NCBI GenBank assembly: GCA_020632975.1 | Contig: JACKEL010000015.1 | Coordinates: 1-64,000 of the forward strand | Reading direction: 5' to 3' | DNA: 64,000 nucleotides | Source: Myxococcales bacterium | Lineage (GTDB): Bacteria > Myxococcota_C > UBA6777 | Part shown: positions 45,755-54,673 of the stretch, in pieces | Position numbering within the stretch: the first letter of the stretch is position 1 | Layout: each line of letters starts with the position of its first letter | The notes under the pieces: generated by a model | The model's database searches: none | What the model was told of the DNA's origin: nothing | What the model saw: the letters and a program-made list of their open reading frames with translations, nothing else | Program-made: the position numbers and the translations under genes

Positions 45755-46635
45755 TGCACGCAGATCCACAAACCCTTCAGGCTTACTTGGAACACGAACT
45801 CCCCTCCCACGCGGAGAAGGAGATCGAACAACATCTCGCACAGTGCGAACAATGCCACGATGCACTCGCGCTGCTGCAACAAGACGAAGAGCGTTTCCAC
45901 ACAGCGATCTTGGCCATCTCTCCAAGAGAAGAAGTCATCCCCGATCCACACCAAGCGCTCGCACGACTTCGCCAACATCAAGCGCAAACGCTTCGTCAAG
46001 CAGAGCCCTCTCTCAAGACCTCTCCCAAACCCTCGTGGTTTGAGACGCTTCGACAAAGCATCTTGTGGGCGGGTCCAGTTTTCTCCGCAGCAATTGTCAT
46101 GTTGGTGCTTTGGCGTGGTCCTTTCGTCACGTCCCCTCAAATCAAGCCCCAAAAGCCCCTTGCAGGCGACAGAATGAAAAATGGGACCCCCTTTGCGATT
46201 GCAATGTTTGCGCACAAACAACAACGCCCTGCGTCGAGCTTGTCCTACGCAAAGACCCAAGTCCTACGCGATGGACAACAACTTTCTCCAGGCGATCTCT
46301 TGCAGTTTATCTTGCGTCTTCCGCACACAACGCACTGCCTGATCTTGAGTATCAACCAGAAACGCGAAGTGTTTGTGTATCTCCCGCTCGAACAAGAGCG
46401 CAGCCTTGAGTTGACCGCAGGAGAGCACCTTTACCCCAACTCCAACTCCATGGAACTTGACGACACCCTTGGACAAGAACGATTCTTTATCTTCTTTTCG
46501 AAACATCCTTTGCCAGTCAAAACCATCAAGCGACGTGTGCGAGACGCCTTGACGATGCACGCCACGCCAAAGACGCTTCAACCGCCCGAAGGACCGTGGC
46601 TCGTACAATCCTTTTGGATTTGGAAAAAACAATGA
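45754..46635 (+). CDS. Zinc-binding anti-sigma factor fused to a DUF4384 domain
   Basis: A 293-residue protein. The N-terminal zinc anti-sigma motif H-x3-C-x2-C is at His27, Cys31 and Cys34 (HLAQCEQC). One membrane segment (about 104-122, WAGPVFSAAIVMLVLW) follows, then a periplasmic C-terminal domain (about 145-293) of the DUF4384 type (LSPGDLLQFILRLPHTTHCL, KREVFVYLPLEQ). It should hold the ECF factor at the membrane until a periplasmic signal acts on DUF4384. The stop overlaps the caspase gene start (ATGA), so the three proteins form one operon. Confidence 0.88.
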   Translation: MHADPQTLQAYLEHELPSHAEKEIEQHLAQCEQCHDALALLQQDEERFHTAILAISPREEVIPDPHQALARLRQHQAQTLRQAEPSLKTSPKPSWFETLRQSILWAGPVFSAAIVMLVLWRGPFVTSPQIKPQKPLAGDRMKNGTPFAIAMFAHKQQRPASSLSYAKTQVLRDGQQLSPGDLLQFILRLPHTTHCLILSINQKREVFVYLPLEQERSLELTAGEHLYPNSNSMELDDTLGQERFFIFFSKHPLPVKTIKRRVRDALTMHATPKTLQPPEGPWLVQSFWIWKKQ

Positions 46636-48260
46636 TCCCCTGCTTTCTCCGCTTTGTTCAGAAACGCACTTGGGTGAGCCTGCTTAGGCTTTGGTTGTTG
46701 ACCCTCGTGTTTTTTCCGAGCCAAGCGACCGCAAAGGATATCCGCGTCGCGCTCCTCGTCGGCAACCAACAAGGTTGGAAAGAAGATCCCAAGCTTCACT
46801 ACGCCTTACGTGGCGACCTGCGTCCATTTGCTGAAAAGCTCCGTAGACTGGGCTTTATCGTCCACACAGTCCAAAATCAAGATGCCCACGCATTCCGCCA
46901 AGCCATGTCGCGCATCGAAAAGCGCGCCAAACGCGCCCCCCACATCACCACCTTTCTCTTTTATTACACAGGACATGCAGACAAATCGCGCTTCCACACG
47001 GGGCCAAGATCCAACGTCGATGTCACCTACCCAGAGTTTGCCACTTTCCTACGAAAACTTCCTATCCAACGAAGGTTTGCCATCCTCGACGCTTGCTTTA
47101 GCGGAGAGATCATCCGTCAGTTTGGCAGTATGCAACAGTTCAAAGAACTGATCCGCAAAGGTGTTCGTCGTTTGCGCCCACTCGATCTAAGTCAAAACTT
47201 CCCCAACCAAGGCGAAGAACAAGGCCTACAGATCATCAGTTCCAGCCTCGATAGCGCTTGGGAGTCCCAACGTTACAAAGCATCGATCTTTACGCACCAT
47301 CTGTTGCAAGGTCTCCAAGGACCCGCAGATCGCGATCACGACGGCAAGATATCGATCGAAGAACTCTTTGCATACGTGAGCCAAGAGATGGCACGCGAGA
47401 CCCGACAAAAGCCCTACCTTTTTGGCGTATACCAACGCGCCAACACTTACGCGTTGGCTCCTGCCTACGGTTCGCGCCTATGGATCGGGCCAAAGGTCGT
47501 GGGACACCTCCAAGTCTCGGTGGCCAATTTTTTGTGGGTCCAAAAAAAACGCGCAACCCAAGCCTTCCGCCTTGCGGTCGTCCCAGGCGATGCAGTCATC
47601 GACCTTCAACACAAAGGACGATGTTGGCGACAAAAAGTACAACTCCCCAAAGGCCAAGAAGCCCGTCTCAGCGAGGATTGGAGTTCTATTCGTTGTCGCA
47701 GTGCACAAACCCAGCGCAAAGGGCATATCACGCTCCCCCTCGAATCATTGGAGCCTGCCCCTCCAGAAGAAAGCCATCTTCTAGAGTTTCACGGCGGCAC
47801 CAAACAAAGCTTCCTCTTGCGCGGTAGCTTTTTTGGAGGCGGCGAGATCGGTTGGCGACATCGTTATTTTGGGCTCAAGTTGGGTCTTTGGGGAACGCAG
47901 ATCCCCTACCAAGAACAAAGCTATTCGCAACTTTTCTTCGAGCTGCAGGGCGAGATCGGCTACCGAAAAAGTTTCTCTTTTCTCGACCTTTTTCTTGGCG
48001 TGGGCGTTGGGTACGGCGTCTTGATACAAGATCTCAACAGTCAACCCAATGCAGGCGGTATCTTTCGCTATGGCGGTGTCTTTCAGGCCAATCTTTGGTT
48101 TCATGAACGCGTCGCCTTTTCCGCCCGTCTCAGCGCTGGATTTGAACTCACCCAGCTCGGGTATTCTTGGCAAAATCATTTTTCATGGCAAGCAATGTTG
48201 GGCCTCTCGATTCGCCTTGATCTGCCTCTTCGCCTCAAGACTTGGCCCACAACCCCATAG
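46632..48260 (+). CDS. Caspase-family (C14) peptidase fused to an outer-membrane-type beta-barrel
   Basis: 542 residues from ATG 46632. A signal peptide ends near ATA. The caspase fold has the catalytic His near 114 in YYTGHAD and the Cys near 155 in LDACFSG; KISIEELFAYV closes the domain. Residues from about 310 to 540 are beta-rich with alternating hydrophobics (FGLKLGLWGTQ, SFLDLFLGVGVGYG, SFSARLSAGFELTQ), which looks like an eight-strand barrel of the OmpA/OMP_b-brl type. The combination of an exported caspase with a barrel is recurrent in Myxococcota, typically next to DUF4384 genes. It would display the protease in the periplasm or on the surface. The substrate is unknown. Confidence 0.86.
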   Translation: MIPCFLRFVQKRTWVSLLRLWLLTLVFFPSQATAKDIRVALLVGNQQGWKEDPKLHYALRGDLRPFAEKLRRLGFIVHTVQNQDAHAFRQAMSRIEKRAKRAPHITTFLFYYTGHADKSRFHTGPRSNVDVTYPEFATFLRKLPIQRRFAILDACFSGEIIRQFGSMQQFKELIRKGVRRLRPLDLSQNFPNQGEEQGLQIISSSLDSAWESQRYKASIFTHHLLQGLQGPADRDHDGKISIEELFAYVSQEMARETRQKPYLFGVYQRANTYALAPAYGSRLWIGPKVVGHLQVSVANFLWVQKKRATQAFRLAVVPGDAVIDLQHKGRCWRQKVQLPKGQEARLSEDWSSIRCRSAQTQRKGHITLPLESLEPAPPEESHLLEFHGGTKQSFLLRGSFFGGGEIGWRHRYFGLKLGLWGTQIPYQEQSYSQLFFELQGEIGYRKSFSFLDLFLGVGVGYGVLIQDLNSQPNAGGIFRYGGVFQANLWFHERVAFSARLSAGFELTQLGYSWQNHFSWQAMLGLSIRLDLPLRLKTWPTTP

Positions 48261-48290
48261 CGTTGAGAGAAACAACAACGCGTACGATTC

Positions 48291-48507
48291 GCGGAACAAC
48301 CGATGAAAAGCGCGCTTCTTCGGCCTGTTCCGCCAGGACGGTGACGAGATGTCACCCAAGAGGATGTTTTACCGCCAAGACAGGCACCGCTTCACAAGGG
48401 ACGTGCAGCCCCTGTCTTGAAACGCCAACATCCTCCAAGAGAGCGTAGTTTGCTACGCCCTCCGCCGACCTCCACAACGCCCGCAGTATTCGACCTTGTG
48501 GAGGTCG
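48291..48507. ncRNA. Candidate structured RNA: five consecutive inverted repeats
   Basis: The 289-base gap between the caspase gene and the Cys-rich WD40 gene holds five perfect stems in a row. (1) GCGGAACA 48291-48298 with TGTTCCGC 48326-48333. (2) GGTGAC 48340-48345 with GTCACC 48351-48356. (3) GAGGATGTT 48360-48368 with AACATCCTC 48427-48435, enclosing CAAGACAGG 48376-48384 with CCTGTCTTG 48411-48419. (4) GCGTAG 48443-48448 with CTACGC 48453-48458, loop TTTG. (5) CGACCTCCACAA 48466-48477 with TTGTGGAGGTCG 48496-48507. No T-run follows any stem, so they are not intrinsic terminators. I recognise no known RNA family. The strand is not known; the next gene starts 43 bases downstream on +. Confidence 0.5.
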
Positions 48508-48549
48508 CAAAAGTAAGAATTTGTATGATGTTTAAGAAAGGAATCTATC

Positions 48550-51006
48550 ATGATTCGAAAAACAGGGCGCCTTCCTTTGATGCGCGTATCAAGGCTTTTT
48601 TTCTCTTGTTGTGTTGTCTTTTTCTTGATGATCTCTTCTCAATCGACGGGCTGTGGGCTCCGTGCCTACGAGTGCCACGAAAATACAGACTGCCCCTCCG
48701 CACAAGTCTGTGCTTTAGGTTGGTGTCGTGCTGCAGGAGAACAACTCTGCAATCGCGATGGTAGTTGCCCCCAAGGGATGTACTGTGAAGGAGGCGTCTG
48801 CAAGGGGAAACCCAGCGGCTGCAAAACCAACACAGACTGCGCCACCAACTTTGTTTGTAGCGAAGGGATATGCAAAGAAGCCGTCCCAAGCGGATGTCAG
48901 TCTGATGCAGACTGTGCGGCCGACCAGTCTTGTGTGCAAAGTCAGTGCAAGCCCAAGGCCAAGCCCGAATGCACGCAAGACGGGGATTGCCAAAACAATT
49001 ACACTTGCGACCAAGGAAAGTGCGTAGAGATCCCCACCCAAGGCTGTGTAGATGATTCTGGCTGCCAAAATGGGAAAGTTTGCCAAGCAGGAAACTGCGT
49101 AGAACCCACTTGCCAGGGCAATTGCGAGGGTTGCGTCCCTTCCAACCTAGAAGGGAATTTTTCTTACAATTACACGGATACTGTGACCCAGTATTTTTTC
49201 CGCAACCAAGACAAAGAACTCGTCGAGATTGCAGGAAAAGTCATCCGCGTCCGCGATGTCCAAAACAACCATTGGGTCGCATGGCACGAAACACAGTTCG
49301 ATTCCATTTTGTACGCATCCCTCTCTCCTGATGGCCGATGGCTGGCGATTTCCAATAGCCAAGAAATCGAGCTCTGGGAACTCGGCAAAGGCAAAAAAAC
49401 GGTATACGCGGCCAAACCTTCAGCCATCCACGCAGGCAACGACGCCTTGCTGGTCATCGAACAAGCACAAGCCATCTGGTACAAACACGAAGATCACTCC
49501 CTACTTCGCAAGCAAACCATCCAAGACGTAGACGCAAACAAACAATCGTTCCAAGTCGCAATCGCCCCAGATGGAAAAGAAGCTTTCTTCTCTCGGGTGG
49601 GTAACGTGAAACTCCCTCCCATGATCATCGATCTGGAAACGGGGACAAAGAAACAAGACTTGAAACTCTTGGACTCTCCACCTGTGTTTTTCATGCACCA
49701 CCTTCGATATAGCCCCAATGGACGATTTGTGTTGGGTGCCTCCTCAGGCTTTCTTGCGGTATGGGATACCCAAGAAAACACTGCGAAAGCGGTGTATGGA
49801 GAAGCCTTTTACAAACGTCACTATGTCCCCCACGAAACGCTTCATAAAGTCCTGTACTACAAAGACAAGCAGACTTTAAACTGGATCGATCTGATCACAG
49901 GTCAAGAGACCAAAGCGCTCGACATCTACGAACAAAACGAATCCGCAGCCCTCGCGATCACAAAAGACGGAAACTTTGTGGCCTTGGCCCGCGCAAATGA
50001 CACCGCAGTAGCCGTAAAAAAAGATGATATCGCGGTGTATGACTTTGCCCAACAAAAGTTTACAGGCTTCCTCCAAAGCAACTATGGCACACCGATGAGC
50101 ATTGCTTTGCTCGCTTCAAACGGACGACTCGCAGCAAGCATCTCGTCTGATGGCGTCATCACAACAAGGAAGACGGTTGATGGAAGCATCCAAGATCTCC
50201 GCATCTTAACGCACGTCGTCCACGGTTATGACCGTCAGAGCTTTCTGATCTCGCCAAATGGAAAATATCTTGTGCAATACTCGTGGCCTCTTTACACGGG
50301 CGATCAACCCCTTAGCAACGTCATCCTTTGGGATCTTGCAACACTGCAACAAAAAAAGCTGCTCTACCAATCAAACAGCGGCCACGCGGTCTCCAATTTC
50401 TCTTTTTCTTCCAACAGTCGATATCTCGTCTACACAACAAGCGAGCAAGAACTCCACGCATGGGATATCGAAAAGCTCGAAGAGACCGTCATCAGTGCCA
50501 AGGGACTTTACGACGCTGCAAGTGTAGTCCTCTACGTCGCCGCCATCAGCAACGATGGCCAACACGTCGCTGTTGTGGACGGCAAAGGTTACCTTTATCC
50601 TTGGAAACTCGAGCAAGGAAACGTCCGATTCATCGGCAAGCGCCTGATCGGTAGCCAATATGATCTGGCCTTTTCTCCAGACAGCAAGCTCCTCGCTGCA
50701 TCGCACGACAAAGTTGTTTTGTACGATACAAATACATGGGCTAAACTAAAAGAGATCGGCCCCCAAAATGCAAAGATCTACAGAGTGATCTTTTCTCCAT
50801 CGGGTCGATACCTTTTGGGAAGCACGGGTGATGCGAGACTTTTGTTATGGGAAAGCGCAACAGGCAAGCAACTGAGTAGTTACATCTTTGACGCAGGTGG
50901 TTCTCCCCAAAACAAAAGTGCACGGCTTGCAAAGTTTAGCGATGACGAGAAAAGCCTCTTCTACCTAGGAGATCAACGATTCTATTTGTGGTCCTGCTCT
51001 CTGTGA
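48550..51006 (+). CDS. Cys-rich and WD40-repeat lipoprotein
   Basis: An 818-residue protein with AAAGGA upstream of ATG 48550. A lipoprotein signal ends at QSTGC (Cys35). Residues about 42-198 hold six Cys-rich repeats of the type C-x-x-D/N-x-D-C-x6-C-x6-C (for example CKTNTDCATNFVCSEGICK), resembling the Dickkopf-like N-terminal domain frequent in myxobacterial surface proteins. The remaining 600 residues are WD40-like blades (SPDGRWLAISNSQEIELWEL, SPNGRFVLGASSGFLAVWDT, SPSGRYLLGSTGDARLLLWE) that would form one or two beta-propellers. It is probably anchored in the outer membrane and disulfide-bonded. The strong folded region upstream may be its leader. Confidence 0.85.
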   Translation: MIRKTGRLPLMRVSRLFFSCCVVFFLMISSQSTGCGLRAYECHENTDCPSAQVCALGWCRAAGEQLCNRDGSCPQGMYCEGGVCKGKPSGCKTNTDCATNFVCSEGICKEAVPSGCQSDADCAADQSCVQSQCKPKAKPECTQDGDCQNNYTCDQGKCVEIPTQGCVDDSGCQNGKVCQAGNCVEPTCQGNCEGCVPSNLEGNFSYNYTDTVTQYFFRNQDKELVEIAGKVIRVRDVQNNHWVAWHETQFDSILYASLSPDGRWLAISNSQEIELWELGKGKKTVYAAKPSAIHAGNDALLVIEQAQAIWYKHEDHSLLRKQTIQDVDANKQSFQVAIAPDGKEAFFSRVGNVKLPPMIIDLETGTKKQDLKLLDSPPVFFMHHLRYSPNGRFVLGASSGFLAVWDTQENTAKAVYGEAFYKRHYVPHETLHKVLYYKDKQTLNWIDLITGQETKALDIYEQNESAALAITKDGNFVALARANDTAVAVKKDDIAVYDFAQQKFTGFLQSNYGTPMSIALLASNGRLAASISSDGVITTRKTVDGSIQDLRILTHVVHGYDRQSFLISPNGKYLVQYSWPLYTGDQPLSNVILWDLATLQQKKLLYQSNSGHAVSNFSFSSNSRYLVYTTSEQELHAWDIEKLEETVISAKGLYDAASVVLYVAAISNDGQHVAVVDGKGYLYPWKLEQGNVRFIGKRLIGSQYDLAFSPDSKLLAASHDKVVLYDTNTWAKLKEIGPQNAKIYRVIFSPSGRYLLGSTGDARLLLWESATGKQLSSYIFDAGGSPQNKSARLAKFSDDEKSLFYLGDQRFYLWSCSL

Positions 51007-51018
51007 TGCCGCGTTTTT

Positions 51019-51044
51019 GAGAAAGCGCTCAAAGACGCTTTCTC
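51019..51044. terminator. Intercistronic hairpin without a T-run
   Basis: GAGAAAGCG at 51019-51027 pairs perfectly with CGCTTTCTC at 51036-51044 around an eight-base loop, 13 bases after the stop of the WD40 lipoprotein. No T-run follows, so it may stabilise the 3' end or act as a weak terminator before the DUF218 gene. Confidence 0.4.
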
Positions 51045-51064
51045 TCAAACACCAAGGATTCACC

Positions 51065-51787
51065 GTGCCTTTACCACTGACTCATCTCATCCTCGTCGCA
51101 GGACACGCGATCTACACCTCCAACGACTTTACCGATCCCACCTGTGACGGGTGTTGGTCCCTCCAGTCCTTTCAAACAGCAGAACCCGCCTTTTACCTCG
51201 AACACATCCAACACGGCATCGCGCGCACACAGGCAGATCCTTCCGCACTGTTGGTCTTTTCAGGAGGACAAACTCGCCTTGAAGCAGGTCCTCGCAGCGA
51301 AGCCCAAAGTTACTGGATGCTCGCAAGACATCTTGGGTGGCTGACCCAAGATGTCGAAGATCGCGTAACCACCGAAGAGTTCGCAAGAGACTCTTTTGAG
51401 AATCTACTTTTCGGGATCTGCCGTTTTTACGAATGGACCCAAACCTTTCCCCAAACGATAACGGCGGTCTCATGGGGCTTTAAGCAAGAGCGTTTTCAAC
51501 ACCATCGCGACGCTCTGCAATTTCCCAAAGACCACTTTCACTTTGTGGGTGTCAACCAACCACCCCAACTTGAAGCAGCCTTACGCGGCGAAGCCCGAAC
51601 CATCGAGGCTTTCCGCCTTGATCCTTATGGCAACCACCCACCCCTTTCGCAAAAGCGCCAACAACGCGATCCGTTCCGTCGCACACCGCCTTATGCACTC
51701 TCTTGCCCACCCCTGCGAGCACTTTTGCAACACCGCAAGAGAGAGCCTTTCGCCTCCCCACTTCCTTGGCACACGGAAAATCCTTAG
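51065..51787 (+). CDS. DUF218 (YdcF-like) protein
   Basis: About 240 residues from a GTG at 51065, preceded by AAGGA; an earlier ATG (51017) lies in the intercistronic hairpin and lacks a site. Motifs LILVAGHAIYTS, LVFSGGQTR, SEAQSYWMLARHLG and ARDSFENLLFGICRF match DUF218/YdcF proteins, and VSWGFKQERFQHHRDAL is the conserved C-terminal segment. The fold is Rossmann-like. There is no signal or membrane segment, unlike the ElyC/SanA members of the same family. The function is unknown. The gene is convergent with the next one, overlapping by four bases at the 3' ends. Confidence 0.78.
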   Translation: MPLPLTHLILVAGHAIYTSNDFTDPTCDGCWSLQSFQTAEPAFYLEHIQHGIARTQADPSALLVFSGGQTRLEAGPRSEAQSYWMLARHLGWLTQDVEDRVTTEEFARDSFENLLFGICRFYEWTQTFPQTITAVSWGFKQERFQHHRDALQFPKDHFHFVGVNQPPQLEAALRGEARTIEAFRLDPYGNHPPLSQKRQQRDPFRRTPPYALSCPPLRALLQHRKREPFASPLPWHTENP

Positions 51788-52560
51788 CCCCCCAGCGGCA
51801 CGCACAGAGAAAGCTCTCCGACCTCTTTGCAATCGGAGCCTCTAGGGCACTCACCATGCCTACACACAGGCACACAATCCCCGTTGTATTGGCTCTTTCC
51901 GCTAGGGCAAATCACGGGCAACAGCGCGCCCGTCGTTTGAAACGATACGTCTTTAGAGGAAGGCGAGAGGGCTGGAGGCTTTGGACCGAGAGATATCGGG
52001 GTGATGCGCGCAGCATGACAGCTAAAACAAGTCATCGTACTACCCAAAAGCTGCTCCATGCGAGGCATGACTTCAGACTCCATAAAAGCCACAGCTTTCG
52101 CGATCTTTGGATTGGGGTCGTTTTTCGTAGGCATCTTGGTTGGATCGAGCGGGAAAAGCACACTTGGACTCGAAAACGGATCTTTCGAAGACTTTGGTTT
52201 TCCGTGGCATGTCTGACAATGGATCGCCCCCTGCTCCCCAAATCGCTCAGGATCATAAGCGCGAAAAAGAGATTGCATCACAGGCAACACACGATCCCGC
52301 ATAAACGCCTCTTTGTTTTGTGGGGCGGTGCTTCCCCACGAAGTTTGCGAGCCACCCCAAGACGAACCCTCAGAGTATGTACCACACCACGCAGCATCTC
52401 TCATATCCTGTGCTTGTTGGTTTGCGGTATTTCGACGCGAAGCAGAGGTGGGACTCAAAAAAGAATCTTCTCCGCATCCCCACACCAACGCGACAAAGGA
52501 AAAGAAAAAACCTCCAAACCCAAGCATACGAACATCCCATTTCACCTTTCTTTTCAGCAT
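51784..52560 (-). CDS. Lipoprotein with two haem c binding sites
   Basis: A 258-residue protein. AAGGAG precedes the ATG at 52560 on the minus strand. A lipoprotein signal ends at VWGC (Cys29). Two CxxCH motifs, CQTCH near residue 115 and CFSCH near residue 178, each attach a c-type haem. Helical segments AFMRDRVLPVMQSLFRAYDP and KAVAFMESEVMPRMEQLLG before each motif look alike, which suggests an internal duplication of a haem module. The C-terminus is Cys-rich (CPSGKSQYNGDCVPVCRHGE). It is a periplasm- or surface-facing electron carrier by inference. Its partner is not adjacent. Confidence 0.82.
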   Translation of the reverse strand: MLKRKVKWDVRMLGFGGFFFSFVALVWGCGEDSFLSPTSASRRNTANQQAQDMRDAAWCGTYSEGSSWGGSQTSWGSTAPQNKEAFMRDRVLPVMQSLFRAYDPERFGEQGAIHCQTCHGKPKSSKDPFSSPSVLFPLDPTKMPTKNDPNPKIAKAVAFMESEVMPRMEQLLGSTMTCFSCHAARITPISLGPKPPALSPSSKDVSFQTTGALLPVICPSGKSQYNGDCVPVCRHGECPRGSDCKEVGELSLCVPLGG

Positions 52561-52696
52561 CTTTTGGACTCCTTTTTCTCACGCCAAGCAGCAGACGGTC
52601 CCTTCTCGCAAGACGGGCCAGAAAAAGTATGAGCCTTGAAGGTGTGAAAATTCGTGTGAAGAAAGAAAAGTTTCTTGAGTAAGAAAAAGAGAAGTC

Positions 52697-54073
52697 TTAG
52701 ACGAGATCGTCCGAACGATCCTTGTGGATGCGATAACGTCGAAGGATGCGGGAGTGGGCTTTGTCTGCGGCTGACTTTTCCATCACGATCCGCAGTTGAT
52801 GGCTGGTTTTCAGCTCAAGAAGACGAGGAGAGCTTTCGATGGCGTCGATGAGTTCGCGCAGATCGCCCACAAGGTTTCCGTTCACATGAGAGATCACGGT
52901 ATTTTCGAGGCCTTCGTAACCAACGTTTATTTCATCTGCAAGTACGTGGGAAAGCACGATGACTTGGCGGCGTTCGGGCGTGGGATAACCGTGGTAGTAC
53001 AGATCGAGTAGTTCCTTGGGAGCATTTTGGTACCACTTGTCCCACGTGCTCAAAAAGTCCCGTGTCAAGGGCTGAAACACCAATCCACCGTAGATGTAAT
53101 AGGAAGGCAACACATCATAGCGACTGCGCGGCACAAGGTAACGAAGCGGTTTAAGCGGTGCATAGACAGAGATCGCTTCACCATCTCGCCAGATCTTGAG
53201 ATGGATCTCTTCGTTGACAAAGCGATTGTGGCTCAGGCCCAGAAAAGAAGTGCGATAACGAGAGGCCAACATCACGGTCCCATCGTTGTCGAGTTCGATC
53301 CCATCGATCTCCATCAGGACATCGCCTTCGCGCAAAAATCCCCAAGCAGAGTTGTCAAAGTGCACGCTCGACACCAACACACCTGAGAAGTCTTCAGGCA
53401 GCCCCAAGTGATCGCGAAGCATCGAGTTTTCGAGCTTTTGCACACGAATCCCCAGTCCAGGGATCGAAGTGCTAAGACCTCGCTCGTGCGCTTCAAGAAA
53501 GTGGCGAATCACAGGGATCGGGATCACTTCGCCGATGTTTTCGGCGTCTTCGAGCGATTGGAACGCGACACCAATGATCTTGTTCTCTTGGATCACAGGT
53601 CCACCGCTGTTACCAGAGTTGATCGCGGCATCCACGGTCACAGCGAGAAGATGGCGTTGCGAGTGCGAGTACTGCTGCACTTCCACACGAGACACCACAC
53701 CCTCCGTAATCGAGATCTCATTCCCCCCGATGGGATAGCCACAAACGAGGACCTTGTCTCGCAAAGCAGGCAGATCACCAAGCTCTAGCGTGGGGATACC
53801 TTTGAGAAAAGCGGCATCTTCCACTTGCAAAAGAGCGAGGTCAGCGTCGTGGCAAATCGCGGCCACATGGGCAACTTGGCGTCGAGAGTTGGAGGTTTTT
53901 TGCACCTGAAGAAAAGTGGTATTGGCCACGACATGCGCAGCCGTCAGGATCAAACCATTGGGAAGGACGATACCAGAGCCCGTGCCCGTTCCAGGGGTAC
54001 GGGCCTGCCAAGGACAATCGTAGTCTGGCTCTTGGTAAGTTGCATGTATCTTTAAGACAGAAGGAAAAGTCAT
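52697..54073 (-). CDS. Cytoplasmic Deg/HtrA-type serine protease with PDZ domain (plant Deg9-like)
   Basis: 458 residues from ATG 54073, preceded by GAGGA on the minus strand; the longer frame to 54178 has no site and no conserved residues. The trypsin-fold triad is His47 (TAAHVV), Asp78 (DADLAL) and Ser156 (NSGNSGGP). PDZ-like segments follow (LGIRVQKLENSMLRDHLG, FLREGDVLMEIDGIELDND), then a second C-terminal PDZ-like region. No signal peptide or membrane segment is present, so unlike DegP/DegS it should act in the cytoplasm. The architecture is close to that of plant Deg9/Deg10. It is likely ATP-independent protein quality control, but its substrates are not known. Confidence 0.85.
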   Translation of the reverse strand: MTFPSVLKIHATYQEPDYDCPWQARTPGTGTGSGIVLPNGLILTAAHVVANTTFLQVQKTSNSRRQVAHVAAICHDADLALLQVEDAAFLKGIPTLELGDLPALRDKVLVCGYPIGGNEISITEGVVSRVEVQQYSHSQRHLLAVTVDAAINSGNSGGPVIQENKIIGVAFQSLEDAENIGEVIPIPVIRHFLEAHERGLSTSIPGLGIRVQKLENSMLRDHLGLPEDFSGVLVSSVHFDNSAWGFLREGDVLMEIDGIELDNDGTVMLASRYRTSFLGLSHNRFVNEEIHLKIWRDGEAISVYAPLKPLRYLVPRSRYDVLPSYYIYGGLVFQPLTRDFLSTWDKWYQNAPKELLDLYYHGYPTPERRQVIVLSHVLADEINVGYEGLENTVISHVNGNLVGDLRELIDAIESSPRLLELKTSHQLRIVMEKSAADKAHSRILRRYRIHKDRSDDLV

Positions 54074-54673
54074 CAATATCCTCGGATATACGGTGAAGAT
54101 CAAAGCAGCGTTGAGTTTCAAAAGATCGCCAACACGAACGCTTTGCAAAAACAGCCATCCTAAGGGATCTTGGCCCAAGGTTCAAAGGTGAGATACCCCT
54201 CACGCGAAAAACAAAGCTCACTAACCAACGAGAAAGTCACTTGATTTCCACGAAACAAAAGCTGATAGGCCCCCTTGTGTTGGCTGAGAAGGAAATTTGC
54301 ACAAGACGCTTTCCACATGCAAAAGTTGAGAAGCCAACTTGAGCGATACCCTCAAGAAACCGAAGCAACTCCCTCGACAAGATCTCCGATCGTATGATCG
54401 TGGCGATGATCACAATACGATCGTGGCGATGATCACAATGTGATCGTGATTGAGATCACCCGCTTATAACAAGCTGTTTTTACAAAAAGAAAAAAAAATG
54501 GTATTTGTTCGTAACGTCTCCCACCCCTAGCACGACTAGGCAAGTGAAACAAAAATGACTTTCCGACTGAGTGGTATCTTCTACTTTGTTGGAGTTCAGA
54601 GTTAGGCGTTGTGAGGATTGGCTGCCTCACACATACCTTGTCCCTAGGCAAGAATCAAACGAAGGAGTCTATT
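54074..54673. other. 600-base intergenic region upstream of the bufferin operon
   Basis: It holds no credible gene. It contains the 23-base direct repeat (54396-54450), a small perfect inverted repeat CCTAGCACGACTAGG at 54526-54540, and an A-rich tract (54480-54500). The ribosome binding site GAAGGAG of the bufferin precursor lies at about 54660. Confidence 0.65.
54396..54450. promoter_or_regulatory. 23-bp direct repeats with internal dyads, probable operator
   Basis: Two identical copies of GATCGTGGCGATGATCACAA plus T at 54396-54416 and 54419-54439, with a third partial copy TGATCGTGAT to 54450. Each unit has a dyad, TGATC...GATCA. Two copies spaced by about two helix turns suggest a repeated binding site for a dimeric regulator. 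It lies about 225-280 bases upstream of the bufferin precursor start and 320 bases upstream of the divergent Deg protease start. Confidence 0.5.
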
